From assembly GCF_001723285.1 (NCBI RefSeq), contig NZ_LPWG01000002.1, positions 186,001-250,000 on the forward strand: a stretch of 64,000 nucleotides of DNA, in the 5' to 3' direction. Below the pieces are notes generated by a model that was given only the letters and a program-made list of their open reading frames with translations, did no database searches and was not told the DNA's origin. This DNA comes from Methyloceanibacter methanicus. GTDB lineage: Bacteria; Pseudomonadota; Alphaproteobacteria; Rhizobiales; Methyloligellaceae. This document shows, piece after piece, positions 1-9,798 of this stretch (position 1 is its first letter; each line of letters starts with the position of its first letter). The translations under genes were made by a program, and so were the position numbers.

Positions 1-615
1 ATCGAGGCTGGTGCGCTGGATGGGCAAGGCCTCGAAATCCTGCACACGGACGATCCTGTCGAACTGTTCTTCATGCAGGTGCAGGGCTCGGGGCTTGTGC
101 ATCTCGACGACGGAAGCACTGCGCGGTTGACCTATGCGGGCAAGAACGGTCATCCGTATACGTCCATTGCGCGGGTTCTGGTCGATTCCGGGGTGCTTGC
201 GGCAGACGACATCGACATGGACGCCGTGAAAGCCTGGCTTCGGGAAGACCCGATGCGTGGCAGGGCGCTCATGCAGAAGAACGAGTCCTATGTGTTCTTT
301 TCCGTACTTTCGACTGAGGACGCCGCGCAAGGTCCGCGCGGGGCGGACGGCGTGCCCCTCAGCGCCGGCCGGAGCCTCGCCGTCGACCCCGCCTATATCC
401 CTCTTGGGTCGCCCGTGTTCGTCACGGTGCCGGATCTCGCGGATGAGAACGGCGCCGCCCCCTTCCGTCGGCTGATGATCGCCCAGGACGTGGGGTCGGC
501 CATACGGGGTCCGCAGCGCGGCGACATCTTCTTCGGCACGGGCGCGGCCGCCGGCACGATCGCGGGGCGCACCCGCTTCGCCGCGCAGTTCCACGTCTTG
601 ATGCGGAAGCGTTAA
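1..615 (+). CDS. mltA: Membrane-bound lytic murein transglycosylase A, C-terminal part (cut by window edge)
   Basis: The reading frame is open from base 1, so the N-terminus lies outside the window; about 204 residues remain. MltA cleaves the MurNAc-GlcNAc bond of peptidoglycan, leaving 1,6-anhydro ends, and is normally a lipoprotein facing the periplasm. The visible part begins with an IEAGALDG stretch and contains the FMQVQGSG segment typical of the substrate groove. It ends in the 3D-type domain with AQDVGSAIRG and GDIFFGTG; the Asp of AQD fits the family's catalytic aspartate. The next gene starts 24 bases downstream on the same strand. The family call is secure; only the missing N-terminus is unknown. 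Confidence 0.93.
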   Translation: MEAGALDGQGLEILHTDDPVELFFMQVQGSGLVHLDDGSTARLTYAGKNGHPYTSIARVLVDSGVLAADDIDMDAVKAWLREDPMRGRALMQKNESYVFFSVLSTEDAAQGPRGADGVPLSAGRSLAVDPAYIPLGSPVFVTVPDLADENGAAPFRRLMIAQDVGSAIRGPQRGDIFFGTGAAAGTIAGRTRFAAQFHVLMRKR

Positions 616-639
616 GGCGCTTTGCGCTAGTGTGATCGC

Positions 640-1328
640 ATGGCCCAGAACAAGTCGGACAACCGCAAGTCAGACAACCGCAAGTCGGGCAAAGGGAAAT
701 CAGGTCAAGGCAAGCCCGGGAAAGCGGACGGCGACCGCGCGCGCCTCGAAGACGACGCGGCGCTTTGGGCGCGGGTCGCCGAGACGGCCGCGCCGCTGAC
801 CAAGAAGAACCGGTTCATCGACCTGGAGATGCCGCTCTCGCCGCCCAAGCCCAAACAGAGACCGCGTGCCGGAAAACTGGCGCCCCCGGCAGACGCCGCG
901 CTGGCGCCGTCGGGGGAGCGGGCACCGCAAGCCAAGATCACGGTCAAGACGGTCCCGTCGCCGAAATCCGGCCTCGACCGGCAGACGGCCCGCAAGCTCG
1001 ACAAGGGCCATCTCGCGATCGACGCACGCATCGACCTGCACGGCATGCGCCAGCGGGAGGCGCACAGCGCTTTGCGGAAATTCCTGCATTGGGCGCGGGC
1101 CAAGGACTACCGCCACGTCCTGGTCATCACCGGGAAGGGGTCGCTCCGGGCCGAGGGCCGAAGCTTCTACGACGAGGAGGCGCGCGGCGTGCTACGCCAG
1201 ACGGTGCCGCATTGGCTCTCCCACGGAGACCTGGCGCCGCTGATTGTCAGCTTCTCCGAAGCCCGCGCCGGCTCGGCGGCGGAGGGGCGCTGTATGTGCG
1301 GTTGCGGCGTTCCAAGACGGCGCGCTGA
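640..1328 (+). CDS. Smr-domain protein, C-terminus frameshifted
   Basis: A Lys/Gly-rich, low-complexity N-terminus (about 30 residues) leads to a C-terminal Smr domain: IDLHGMRQREA matches the LDLHG motif and VITGKG the conserved TGKG motif. Small MutS-related domains bind or nick nucleic acids; the role of stand-alone alphaproteobacterial copies is unclear. As read, the frame runs to 1365 with an atypical Cys/Arg-rich tail. In the next frame the expected family ending GALYVRLRR appears and stops at 1328. One missing base near 1268-1276 (GGCTC where GGCCTC would fit) explains this. Adjacent to mltA, as commonly seen in Hyphomicrobiales. Confidence 0.85.
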
Positions 1329-1430
1329 CCGTCCTATCGTTCTGGTTGCATGGGCGCGGCTGTGATCCTAGGCTGTGCGCGAAAGCGGGGAACACAGGCT
1401 TTGCCAGGTTCTGGTGAGGGAGTCCTCGTC

Positions 1431-1892
1431 GTGTCCCGTCGAACCCTCAGTCACCGATTTGCAATACCCGCCGCTCTTGTGCTGCTCGGGCTGTCACTTG
1501 CCGTCGCGCAACCCGCCATGGGCCAGGCCCCGGGCGTGACCGAGAACAGCTTCACGGCGGAGGTGATCGAGGCCTCCAGGCAGAAGCCGGTATTCGTCAA
1601 TCTCTACGCGGTTTGGTGCGGTCCCTGCCGACCGCTCTTTCCGGTGCTCGATACGGTTGCCGACGAATACAGCGGCCGCGCGAAACTCGTCAGCGTCGAT
1701 GTCGACGAAAACCCCCGTACGGTCAACGCGATGCTCGAGTTGCTCGATGAGGAAGAGATCAAGAGACCGCCCAACATGCAGATTCCGGCGGTGATCGCGT
1801 TTCGCGACGGCAAGCCGACCGGTCTCATGATTGGTGGGCAGACCAAGATCGAGGCGGTTCGAGAGTTCTTCGCCAAGAACGACGGGTCGTGA
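1431..1892 (+). CDS. Exported thioredoxin-like protein
   Basis: About 153 residues. The GTG at 1431 is preferred: GAGGGAG lies 9 bases upstream, and starting there gives an Arg-containing N-region, a hydrophobic core and an Ala-rich cleavage region ending near AMGQA, i.e. a signal peptide. The thioredoxin fold is marked by YAVWCGPCRPLF (active-site WCGPC) and the cis-proline segment IPAVIAF. It should act on disulfides in the periplasm. Between active site and cis-Pro there is an insertion (LDEEEIKRPPN) absent from plain thioredoxins. The stop is 27 bases before a Cys-rich exported protein, which makes a thiol substrate next door plausible. Confidence 0.85.
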   Translation: MSRRTLSHRFAIPAALVLLGLSLAVAQPAMGQAPGVTENSFTAEVIEASRQKPVFVNLYAVWCGPCRPLFPVLDTVADEYSGRAKLVSVDVDENPRTVNAMLELLDEEEIKRPPNMQIPAVIAFRDGKPTGLMIGGQTKIEAVREFFAKNDGS

Positions 1893-1918
1893 GCGGTCGC
1901 CGGTCGAGGAGACGAGAG

Positions 1919-2914
1919 ATGTTCCGATACACGATTCTCGGAACCGTTCTGATGGCTGGATTCGTGGCCGCAGTCTGGGGGGATGCCGGGGCCAATCCGG
2001 CGTGCCGCGGCAAGCAGGAGGCCTGCGCCGCGCTCACCCTCAGCGAGGACGGCTGCAAGCTCACCAACAACGCCGACCGTGAGATGCAAGTCCTCGTCTT
2101 CCTGAAGAGTGGCGGCTTTTCGAGCTACACGATCCCTCCGGGGCAAACCCGCAAGGCCTACGCGGCCGATGGCTGTCTGGACCCGGCCAAGACTCTCGCG
2201 AACTATCAGGTTGTCCTGTCGCTGCCTCCCCTCGGCGGCGGCCGCGAAAAAACGGGACCAAACTGTACGGGCGATTCCTGCCATACGGTCACTCTGACCA
2301 AGAAGGACGGATGCTACTGGCTGCAAAGCCGGGCGGGGGAGCCCGTCGTCGTGGCGGTCAAGATCGGCGGAAAGTCCAAAAGCTATGGGCTCGAGGCCGC
2401 GGCGCTCACGCCGTCCCCAGGCCACGACCGTTACGCAGGCGAGCACGGCAAGAAATACGATCCGCTCATGCAGGCCGACTACGGCACGTTCTCGGTGAAG
2501 ATCGGGGGACCCAAGGGCTGCATCGCGGACAAGAACAAGATCGACACCTATGCCGCCAATGCGGCAGAGGACGGCACTGCGGTCGCCGGCATCGCCAATC
2601 TTCTTTCGACGTCTGCCGCGGGGGCCGAGGAGGCCGCCGCGCCGGAAAAGCCGAAGGGCAAGGCCAAGCACTCGCCGATGCGCCCGTGCAGCGGCAATGC
2701 CTGCGACGTTCTCTTCGCCGAACGTGGACGGCTGGAACAGTGCAAGATCCTGAACGGCGGCCAGCGGCCCATCAAAGTCCGCGTGACCCAACGTAGTGGA
2801 GGCGACTGGACGTTTCGCTCAGTGGCACCGGGGGTCGAGACCAGGATGAGCACGCCGCTGGGATGCGTCGCCGTCGACGACATCGCCAGCTTCGAGGCGA
2901 ACTATGTGAAGTGA
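1919..2914 (+). CDS. Exported Cys-rich protein with three internal repeats, function unknown
   Basis: 331 residues from ATG 1919, preceded by a GAGGAGACGAG ribosome site. The N-terminal 24-26 residues form a signal peptide. Three divergent repeats can be read by eye. Each opens with a Cys-x-Gly or Cys-rich motif (CRGKQEAC, CTGDSC, CSGNAC), followed by a Thr/Leu-rich strand, a further Cys, a strand-rich segment and a closing Gly-Cys (DGC, KGC, LGC). A Lys/Pro/Ala linker (EKPKGKAKH) separates repeats 2 and 3. About a dozen cysteines suggest disulfide bonds in the periplasm, and the upstream gene is a thioredoxin-like protein. I recognise no known family; possibly a beta-rich envelope protein. 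Confidence 0.75.
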   Translation: MFRYTILGTVLMAGFVAAVWGDAGANPACRGKQEACAALTLSEDGCKLTNNADREMQVLVFLKSGGFSSYTIPPGQTRKAYAADGCLDPAKTLANYQVVLSLPPLGGGREKTGPNCTGDSCHTVTLTKKDGCYWLQSRAGEPVVVAVKIGGKSKSYGLEAAALTPSPGHDRYAGEHGKKYDPLMQADYGTFSVKIGGPKGCIADKNKIDTYAANAAEDGTAVAGIANLLSTSAAGAEEAAAPEKPKGKAKHSPMRPCSGNACDVLFAERGRLEQCKILNGGQRPIKVRVTQRSGGDWTFRSVAPGVETRMSTPLGCVAVDDIASFEANYVK

Positions 2915-2940
2915 GGCGGACAGATTGCGGGAGGGCGGCG

Positions 2941-4111
2941 ATGCCTGGGATCGAATCTACGTGCCATCGACTTTTTTTTGGCGATCTTCGTCGCCTTCAC
3001 CTTCGCTCTCCCTGCCGCGCGGGATGCCAGGGCGGATATGTACGCGACGATGACCAAGGATACCTGCTGGGTCACGACGGAGACCACCGACGAGGCGGTC
3101 AAGAAGAAACAGTATCGGCAGGCGATCGCAGGCTACACCAAAGCGATCGAGTGGACGGCCAAGACCTGCGGTCAGACCCTAGAGGCGGACTCGCTGGCCA
3201 AGGAAGAGCTGAAGAAGAGCCATCTGGGCCGGGCCATCGCCGCGGCGGGTTCCGGCGATTACGATCTCGCCGCACGCGATATCGCCTTGTTGTATAAGTC
3301 GGATGTCGTGTGGCTTTGGGAACATCGACCCCACATGCGCGCCTTGTTCAACAGCAAGGCGATGTCGGACCCTTCCGGAACCGTGTTTCTGGACTGGTCG
3401 CTCGGGGTCGTGAACAAGGCCATCGAGAAAAAGCCCAAGACATCGGTTTACCGCGCTGCCCGCGCAAAGATCTACGAGGTGAGAAAAGAGTTCGACAAGG
3501 CGCTCGCCGAACGCACCGCGCAGGTCGACTACGCACGGAACAACGCGGACAAAGCCCAAGCCCTTTACGATCGGGCCTATACCCGCTCCCGGCTTGGCGA
3601 CAAAGAGGGAGAGCTTGCGGATCTCGACGCGGCTATCGAGCTCGATTCCGACCCGGGGCCCTGGCGCTACGCGAACCGCGCTTCTCTTCACAAGCAGGCC
3701 GGACGGATCGACGAGGCCATTGCCGACTACACCAAGGCGATGAGCGACGAGAACTACCACAGGTACCCCGAATATCTGGCGGCGCGGGCCGACCTCTACC
3801 GCAAGACCGGGAAGCTCGACGCGGCCGCCAAGGACTATGCCGCGGTACTATCTAAACAGCCCAAGAACACCGATAGTCTCTACGGCTTGCTGCTCGTGCG
3901 CACGCAGCAAAGGGATACCCGTCAGGTGCGAAGACTGCGCGCGCGGCTCGACAAGCTCAAACCCGGCTATCTCGACGATCCGGAACGGGCCCGCGAGCTG
4001 GCCGCGGCGGGGGGAGGGGCGGGTCTCGCCGAACCCTCCACATCGCCCGAGGCGCTACGCGAAGCCTGGACCATGGGAGAGGTCGTGCCTTGGCGCCGCT
4101 TCAACACCTGA
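2941..4111 (+). CDS. Exported TPR-repeat protein, signal peptide split by a T8 tract
   Basis: From about 3040 on, the protein has tetratricopeptide repeats (for example YDRAYTRSRLGDKEGELADLDAAIEL and the two units that follow), which usually form protein-binding scaffolds. The only direct in-frame start is a poor TTG at 2978, inside the signal sequence. The ATG at 2941 has an ideal GGGAGG site. If the T8 run at 2972-2979 were T7, it would read MPGIESTCHRLFLAIFVAFT and continue into LPAARDARA, a perfect signal peptide. I therefore place the start at 2941 with a one-base T insertion. The end overlaps the next reading frame by 22 bases. Confidence 0.75.
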
Positions 4112-5247
4112 TCGGGAAACCAGACCCCACGATCGACAAGGCGTGGGACATGACGTCGAAGTTCGTCAGCACCGAACAGAGGGAAGCGGGGCAGCCGCCG
4201 CGTGGACTTGGGAAGATTCCCGCGTTCAAGGGCCCGAAATCGGCTCAGCTCAAGCAGACGGTCGCCTTCGTCTTCCGTCAGAGCAAGGCGGTCGAGGCGG
4301 CGTTGGAGAAGAAATTCGGCGCCCAAGCAGGCGCGGTGTTCGCCGTCTCCAATGCCGGCTATCTGGCCATGACGCTGAACCAGATTGGCGTCCCCAATGT
4401 CAACGGACAGCTCGGCAAGATGATCAAGGCGCAAGGACCATCAAGCGGCCTGCCTCGCGATGTGTGGGCCGATACCGTCACGAAAACCGAATCGAACGCG
4501 AAGCCCGAAGAGGTGGCCAAGGCCTGGCAGGCGGGGCGGAAGACCGCGCGGGAGTTCATCGCCGGGGCGAACAAGAAGCCCGAGAAGAAGTCCGAGGCGC
4601 CGCCCGAAAAGAAAACGCCAAAGGCTTCCGCAGCCGAGCTCGACCTCAACGCGCTCTACGACACGGAGGCCGAAAAACAGAAGGCAAACGCCGCCAGTGC
4701 CATCGAGCAGCTTGCCCGCAAGGCCGGTAAGAGCCCCGAGGCCTTCGTCGCCGGGCGTTCGTGCTCGGCCGGCTGCACCTTTTCTTGCGATTGGGCGGGC
4801 GTACAGTCCAGGGCGAAGGAAGTCTACCTCTTCGCGTGGCCGGACTCTGTCGACGACGTGCTCGAGTGCCTCTTTATCAACATCCACAAGGAGAAGTTCG
4901 ATAGGGCGCTGATTTATGCCGAGGCCCTGCTCGTGGGAAACACGGGGGCCGAAGACGTGGCGAACGGCGAAGCGGCCGTTCTGCTCGGTTCGGGACGCGG
5001 ATTGGGCAAGCGCGACTTCACCCTCGCAGCTGAGCATCTGGCGCGTATCGAGGGCGACCAACGTGCCTGGGCACAGAAGCTGCTGACGGCGACGCAGCCT
5101 TTCGCGAAGCCGACTGAGAAGGGATCCAAGCCCGAGAAGGCAATCGCCGAGGAGAAGGGCGTCAAGCCGCCGGAGCCGCTGCGAAAATGCGACGATTTCG
5201 ACGCCCTCTACTACGACCCGGGCACGACGCCGCCTTGCGAGCCTTAG
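4090..5247 (+). CDS. Hypothetical protein, possibly the C-terminal half of the preceding TPR protein
   Basis: 385 residues if started at TTG 4090. There is no ribosome site and no signal peptide, yet cysteine-rich segments (CSAGCTFSC, a C-terminal CDDF...PPCEP) and the neighbours point to export. The middle holds a Lys/Glu/Pro-rich linker (KKPEKKSEAPPEKK). A single missing base near 4085-4095 would join this frame to the upstream TPR protein, giving one exported protein of about 770 residues; the frame change falls inside a non-conserved stretch, so this is inference. No family recognised. It is convergent with hslU, 27 bases away. Confidence 0.6.
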   Translation: MAPLQHLIGKPDPTIDKAWDMTSKFVSTEQREAGQPPRGLGKIPAFKGPKSAQLKQTVAFVFRQSKAVEAALEKKFGAQAGAVFAVSNAGYLAMTLNQIGVPNVNGQLGKMIKAQGPSSGLPRDVWADTVTKTESNAKPEEVAKAWQAGRKTAREFIAGANKKPEKKSEAPPEKKTPKASAAELDLNALYDTEAEKQKANAASAIEQLARKAGKSPEAFVAGRSCSAGCTFSCDWAGVQSRAKEVYLFAWPDSVDDVLECLFINIHKEKFDRALIYAEALLVGNTGAEDVANGEAAVLLGSGRGLGKRDFTLAAEHLARIEGDQRAWAQKLLTATQPFAKPTEKGSKPEKAIAEEKGVKPPEPLRKCDDFDALYYDPGTTPPCEP

Positions 5248-5274
5248 TAGCGAGGCTTCCGCGCCCTGCTCAGG

Positions 5275-6582
5275 CTAAAGAATGAACTTAGAGAGGTCCG
5301 CGTTCTTGGCGAGGTCGCCGATGTGTTCGCGCACGTAAGCGGCGTCGATGGTGATGGTGTCGCCGTCAAGGTCGGCGGCATTGAACGAGACATCGTCGAG
5401 AATGCGCTCCATCACCGTCATCAGGCGGCGTGCACCGATATTCTCGACGGAGGTGTTCACCTCCACGGCGATGTCGGCGATGGCGTCGATAGCATCCTCG
5501 GTGAAGTCGAGCGCGACGCCTTCCGTCTTCATCAGCGCCACATACTGATTGATGAGACACGCCTTCGGTTCCGTCAGGATACGGCGGAAGTCTTCCCGGG
5601 TGAGCGCGCGCAGCTCCACGCGGATGGGAAGGCGCCCTTGCAGTTCGGGCAACAGGTCCGACGGTTTGGCGATATGAAACGCACCCGAGGCGATGAAGAG
5701 GATGTGGTCTGTCTTCACGGGTCCGTATTTCGTGCCGACGGTCGTGCCTTCGATGAGGGGCAGAAGATCGCGCTGCACGCCTTCGCGGCTGACATCCGCG
5801 CCGGCGCGGTCCGACCGGGCGCAAATCTTGTCGATCTCGTCAAGGAAGACGATGCCGTTGTTCTCAACGTTCCGAATCGCCTCCTGGACCATCATGTCGT
5901 CGTCGATGAGCTTGTCGGATTCCTCCGCCATCAGGATCTCGAAAGAGTCCTGTACGGTGACGGTGCGTGACTTGGTGCGCTGGCCGAAGGCCTTACCGAG
6001 CATGTCGGAGAGGTTGATCATGCCGACCTGGCTGCCGGGCATGCCTGGAATCTCGAACGACGGCATGCCTCCGCCCGTATCGGCGACCTGGATCTCGATC
6101 TCCTTGTCGTTCAGCTCGTTGGCGCGCAGCTTCCGCCGGAAGACGTCGCGGGTCGAACTGCTTGCGCCCGCGCCCACGAGGGCGTCGATCACGCGCTCCT
6201 CGGCGTTGATCTGTGCCTTGGCCGCGACCTCTTTGCGCTTGGCGTCTCGCACGAGACCGATACCTGCTTCGATCAGATCACGGACGATCTGCTCCACGTC
6301 CCGGCCCACATAGCCGACCTCAGTGAACTTGGTTGCTTCGATCTTGATGAAGGGCGCGCCGGCGAGCTTGGCCAGGCGCCGGGAGATTTCCGTCTTGCCG
6401 ACCCCGGTGGGGCCGATCATCAGGATGTTCTTGGGCAGGACCTCCTCGCGCATGTCCTCGTCCAGTTGCTGGCGCCGCCAGCGATTGCGCAAGGCGATGG
6501 CGACGGCGCGCTTGGCGTCGTTCTGGCCGACGATGTGCCGGTCGAGTTCGGAAACGATTTCGCGGGGGGAAAAGGCGGTCAT
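5275..6582 (-). CDS. hslU: ATP-dependent protease ATPase subunit HslU (ClpY)
   Basis: 435 residues, full length for HslU. This AAA+ unfoldase feeds substrates into the HslV peptidase in the cytoplasm. The Walker A motif is GPTGVGKT (residues about 57-64), the pore loop is GYVGRD, and Walker B is GIVFLDEID; the I domain lies between them, and sensor/arginine elements follow ([11 protein letters not shown]). It ends in the short exposed C-terminus KFIL, close to the family's RFIL that docks into HslV. It lies 22 bases downstream of hslV on the same strand, the usual co-transcribed pair. Confidence 0.98.
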   Translation of the reverse strand: MTAFSPREIVSELDRHIVGQNDAKRAVAIALRNRWRRQQLDEDMREEVLPKNILMIGPTGVGKTEISRRLAKLAGAPFIKIEATKFTEVGYVGRDVEQIVRDLIEAGIGLVRDAKRKEVAAKAQINAEERVIDALVGAGASSSTRDVFRRKLRANELNDKEIEIQVADTGGGMPSFEIPGMPGSQVGMINLSDMLGKAFGQRTKSRTVTVQDSFEILMAEESDKLIDDDMMVQEAIRNVENNGIVFLDEIDKICARSDRAGADVSREGVQRDLLPLIEGTTVGTKYGPVKTDHILFIASGAFHIAKPSDLLPELQGRLPIRVELRALTREDFRRILTEPKACLINQYVALMKTEGVALDFTEDAIDAIADIAVEVNTSVENIGARRLMTVMERILDDVSFNAADLDGDTITIDAAYVREHIGDLAKNADLSKFIL

Positions 6583-6604
6583 GCAGGGACTGACTTGTTC
6601 GGAA

Positions 6605-7171
6605 TTAGCGGGCGGTCGCGTCGAGCGTTTCGACGGTCAGGGAATCGTTGGTGTAGACGCAAATTTGGGCGGCAATGGCCATGGCCTTGCGCGCGATCGC
6701 TTCCGCGTCGAGATCGGAGTCGAGCAGGGCCTTGGCGGCGGCGAGCGCATACATGCCGCCCGAGCCGATGCCCATGACCGCATCGTCCGGCTCCAGCACG
6801 TCGCCCGTGCCGGTCAGGACCAGGCTCTCGTTCGGGTCCGCGACGATCATCATGGCCTCGAGGCGGCGCAGATACCGGTCGGTCCGCCAATCCTTTGCCA
6901 GTTCCACGCAGGCGCGCTTCAGCTGGTCCGGAAACCGTTCCAGCTTGGTCTCGAGGGCGTCGAACAGGGTGAAGGCGTCGGCGGTCGAGCCCGCGAAGCC
7001 GGCGATCACCGGCCCGGTGCCCACGCGCCGCACCTTCCGCGCGGTGCCTTTGATGATGGTTTGGCCCAAAGAGACCTGGCCATCGCCGGCGACCACCACC
7101 TTGCCGCCCTTGCGGACGGTGAGAATGGTTGTGCCATGCCAGACTTCCGGGGAGGAGGAGGGTGCACTCAT
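6605..7171 (-). CDS. hslV: ATP-dependent protease peptidase subunit HslV (ClpQ)
   Basis: 188 residues from the ATG at 7171 (start [13 protein letters not shown]). An upstream ATG at 7210 in frame would add 13 residues. HslV is the threonine peptidase of the HslUV complex; the sequence HGTTIL supplies the catalytic N-terminal Thr after removal of a short propeptide, as in alphaproteobacterial homologues. [10 protein letters not shown] and [11 protein letters not shown] are family hallmarks. It is transcribed ahead of hslU. Confidence 0.97.
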   Translation of the reverse strand: MSAPSSSPEVWHGTTILTVRKGGKVVVAGDGQVSLGQTIIKGTARKVRRVGTGPVIAGFAGSTADAFTLFDALETKLERFPDQLKRACVELAKDWRTDRYLRRLEAMMIVADPNESLVLTGTGDVLEPDDAVMGIGSGGMYALAAAKALLDSDLDAEAIARKAMAIAAQICVYTNDSLTVETLDATAR

Positions 7172-7271
7172 ACTGCATTGCGATATCGGCCTTGCGGCCC
7201 CGTTCGTCAAGCGCCGGCGCGGGATCGGCGGGTTGCGGCCGAAATCCGGCCGGCGCGACGTCCCGGCCGCG

Positions 7272-7804
7272 CTAGTTCACCTTGGGCACCATGGCCGTCA
7301 GGGGCGGCACCGCGACATCCGTGACACGCCAGCGGACGCCCTCCAGGGTCATCGTGGCGGTGATGGTGGGCGCGTCGGCCTCGTTGGGGTTCTTCGCATC
7401 GACCCGGAAGGTGGTGGGCGAGGAGAAGAAGGCGTAGGTCATATAGTCCCAAAATCCCTCGTCTTTTTCCCGGTGCTCGACCACGGTGGGATTGCTCAGG
7501 AGCGCCTCCGGGGTCACGAGGTCGTCCACCGTGCCGCCGATCACCGAGGGCCCGAGGATCTTGGTCAGCGCTTCGCCGATATCCCCCAGAACGGGGCGTT
7601 TTTCGCCCAATTCCTGAGATTTCTGCAAGAGTTTGCCCTCGACCTGGGCCTTCGCACTCGCCCGAATCGCGGGAAAATCGACAATTTTCTTCAAGGATTC
7701 CGCGTTGTTGGTCAGGAGCGCTGCTCGAGCCGGTAGAGCGTCCAGTAGGGGTAGGCGACATAGATGGCGAGCAGGATCAGAAGCAGCAGAAAGAGGCGGC
7801 GCAT
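7272..7804 (-). CDS. DUF2939 membrane-anchored protein, frameshifted
   Basis: The ATG at 7804 begins a one-helix anchor ([20 protein letters not shown]) followed by WTLYRLEQ, the typical start of DUF2939 proteins. The frame then stops early near 7716. The rest ([16 protein letters not shown] to the end [14 protein letters not shown]) continues in another frame and stops at 7272. One missing G at 7718-7724 (CAGCGCTC for CAGGCGCTC on the coding strand) joins them as [12 protein letters not shown]. Function unknown; probably a small envelope protein. It lies between hslV and the divergent hisB. Confidence 0.8.
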
Positions 7805-7919
7805 GAACGTAAATCCCTCAATTTGTGACCGTCGCCCATAGCATGGCTGCATGACGGGGCGTATAAGCCACGCGTAATGGAAGCGAATTGCTAAGAGCCT
7901 TTGGGCTAGGCTGGCAGAC

Positions 7920-8552
7920 ATGCAACAGCGAAGCAAATCCGCGGAGTCCGCCGCGCCGGCAGAAAACCGGACCGCGACGGTCGACCGTCGCACCAAGGAA
8001 ACGAGTATCAGCGCCACCGTCAATCTCGACGGTACGGGGGCGTACGACGTCGCCACGGGCGTGGGCTTTCTCGACCACATGCTGGAACAGCTCGCCCGTC
8101 ACGGGCTGTTCGACATCGCTCTGAAGGCGGACGGCGATCTTCACATCGACCAGCACCATACGACGGAGGATTCCGGCATCGTCCTGGGGCAGGCTTTTGC
8201 GCAGGCCCTCGGCGACAAGGCGGGGATCACGCGCTATGCGTCTTGCTACCTGCCCATGGACGAGACGCTGACGCGTGTCGCGGTCGATGTGTCCGGGCGC
8301 CCGTTCCTCGTGTGGAAGGTGGAATTCACCCGCTCCAAGATCGGGGAGATGGACACGGAGCTCTTTCGCGAGTGGTTCCAGGCGTTCGCGCAGAACGCAG
8401 GCATCACGCTCCATGTCGAGACCCTGTATGGCGAGAACAACCACCACGTTGCCGAGACCTGTTATAAGGCCCTTGCAAGGGCGTTGCGCCAGGCCGTGTC
8501 CATCGACGCGCGGCAAAGCGGGCGGGTGCCCTCCACCAAGGGGCAATTGTGA
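7920..8552 (+). CDS. hisB: Imidazoleglycerol-phosphate dehydratase
   Basis: 210 residues, the monofunctional alphaproteobacterial form without the N-terminal phosphatase of enterobacteria. It converts imidazole glycerol phosphate to imidazole acetol phosphate. Metal-binding motifs are clear: [26 protein letters not shown] and ENNHHVAE. The N-terminal 20 residues are an Ala/Ser-rich extension of low conservation. First gene of the his run hisB-DUF2628-hisH-hisA-hisF-hisE. Confidence 0.98.
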   Translation: MQQRSKSAESAAPAENRTATVDRRTKETSISATVNLDGTGAYDVATGVGFLDHMLEQLARHGLFDIALKADGDLHIDQHHTTEDSGIVLGQAFAQALGDKAGITRYASCYLPMDETLTRVAVDVSGRPFLVWKVEFTRSKIGEMDTELFREWFQAFAQNAGITLHVETLYGENNHHVAETCYKALARALRQAVSIDARQSGRVPSTKGQL

Positions 8553-8611
8553 GGGTCCATTGGGCCGGCGTTCCGGTGCGAACGCCCGATCGAGGTTGAG
8601 CGTAACGTAAA

Positions 8612-9130
8612 GTGACCGTCTATTCCGTCTATGAGCCTTCCGATGCGCCTTCGGGCCAAGGCGATGCCGGCGCCGAAGCGCGCGCCGAAAAGATCGCCTT
8701 CGTGAAGGAGGGCTTTGCCTGGATTGCGCTGATCGTGCCCATCCTTTGGCTGATCTACCATCGGATGTGGCTCGAGCTCCTCGCGTTCCTGGCCGTCTTC
8801 CTATCGCTGCCGGCGATCTTCGGAAACGATCCGGTTGGGAAAGACCTCGCGGGCTGGGCCTCGCTCGGCCTCACGGTTCTGTTCGCGTTCGAGGCCAACG
8901 ATCTGCGCGCCTGGGCCCTGCGGCGCCGCGGCTTTCGATTCGCCGGCACCGCCTGGGGCCGGGACCAGACCGAGGCCGAGACGCGCTTCTTCACCCGTTG
9001 GCTTCCCGAGCAGGCGCAATCACAGCCGGCCGTGCCCGCGGACTTGCCCGTGCCGGCGAAGTCTCCCGCGATCGTGCCGACCCGCCCGCTTGGCGGCGAC
9101 GAAGTGATCGGCTCGTTTCCGCGGAGCTAG
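8612..9130 (+). CDS. DUF2628 membrane protein
   Basis: 172 residues from a GTG at 8612. An N-terminal soluble segment (VYSVYEPSD) is followed by two or three hydrophobic helices (about residues 34-95) and a DUF2628-like segment, [21 protein letters not shown] Pro/Ala-rich tail ends the protein. DUF2628 proteins sit between hisB and hisH in many Hyphomicrobiales; their role is unknown, and the position is probably historical rather than evidence of a histidine role. Four bases separate it from hisH. Confidence 0.85.
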   Translation: MTVYSVYEPSDAPSGQGDAGAEARAEKIAFVKEGFAWIALIVPILWLIYHRMWLELLAFLAVFLSLPAIFGNDPVGKDLAGWASLGLTVLFAFEANDLRAWALRRRGFRFAGTAWGRDQTEAETRFFTRWLPEQAQSQPAVPADLPVPAKSPAIVPTRPLGGDEVIGSFPRS

Positions 9131-9134
9131 CGCC

Positions 9135-9785
9135 ATGCATGTCGCCATCATCGATTACGGCTCCGGGAATCTTCATTCCGCCGCGAAGGCCTTCGAGCGC
9201 GCGGCCGGCGAGCTCGGTTCGCCGCTCGAGATCCATGTGACGGCGGAGCCGGACGACGTGCTCGCCGCCGACCGCATCGTTCTGCCGGGCGTCGGCGCGT
9301 TCGCCGACTGCAAGGCGGGGCTCGCGGCCGTGCCGGGCATGATCGAGGCGCTGGGCGAGGCGGTCACCGAACGCGGCGCACCGTTCCTCGGCATCTGCGT
9401 CGGCCTGCAGCTCATGGCGAGCCGGGGGCTGGAGCACGGCGTGACGCCGGGGCTCGATTGGATCGGCGGCGAAGTGCGCGCCATCGAGCCCGACGACGTC
9501 GCGCTCAAGATCCCGCATATGGGCTGGAACACGCTCACCCTCGAGCGCGATCACGCGCTGTTCGAGGGAATCCCCACAGGCGAGAGTGGCCTGCACGCCT
9601 ATTTCGTGCACTCCTACCACTTCGTGCCCAAGGCGGCCGAGACCCGCGTGGCGACCACGGATTACGGCGGTGCGGTGACCGCCTTCGTGGCGCGGGACAA
9701 TGTGGCCGGCAGCCAGTTCCACCCCGAGAAGAGCCAGAAACTGGGATTGGCGTTGATCGCCAATTTCCTGAAATGGAAGCCCTAG
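9135..9785 (+). CDS. hisH: Imidazole glycerol phosphate synthase, glutamine amidotransferase subunit
   Basis: 216 residues. It releases ammonia from glutamine and channels it to HisF. The class I amidotransferase nucleophile lies in GICVGLQLM, and the His-Glu pair in SQFHPEKSQ. The start [11 protein letters not shown] is typical. It lies in tight series with hisA and hisF. Confidence 0.98.
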   Translation: MHVAIIDYGSGNLHSAAKAFERAAGELGSPLEIHVTAEPDDVLAADRIVLPGVGAFADCKAGLAAVPGMIEALGEAVTERGAPFLGICVGLQLMASRGLEHGVTPGLDWIGGEVRAIEPDDVALKIPHMGWNTLTLERDHALFEGIPTGESGLHAYFVHSYHFVPKAAETRVATTDYGGAVTAFVARDNVAGSQFHPEKSQKLGLALIANFLKWKP

Positions 9786-9798
9786 GAAGACGCGTTTC

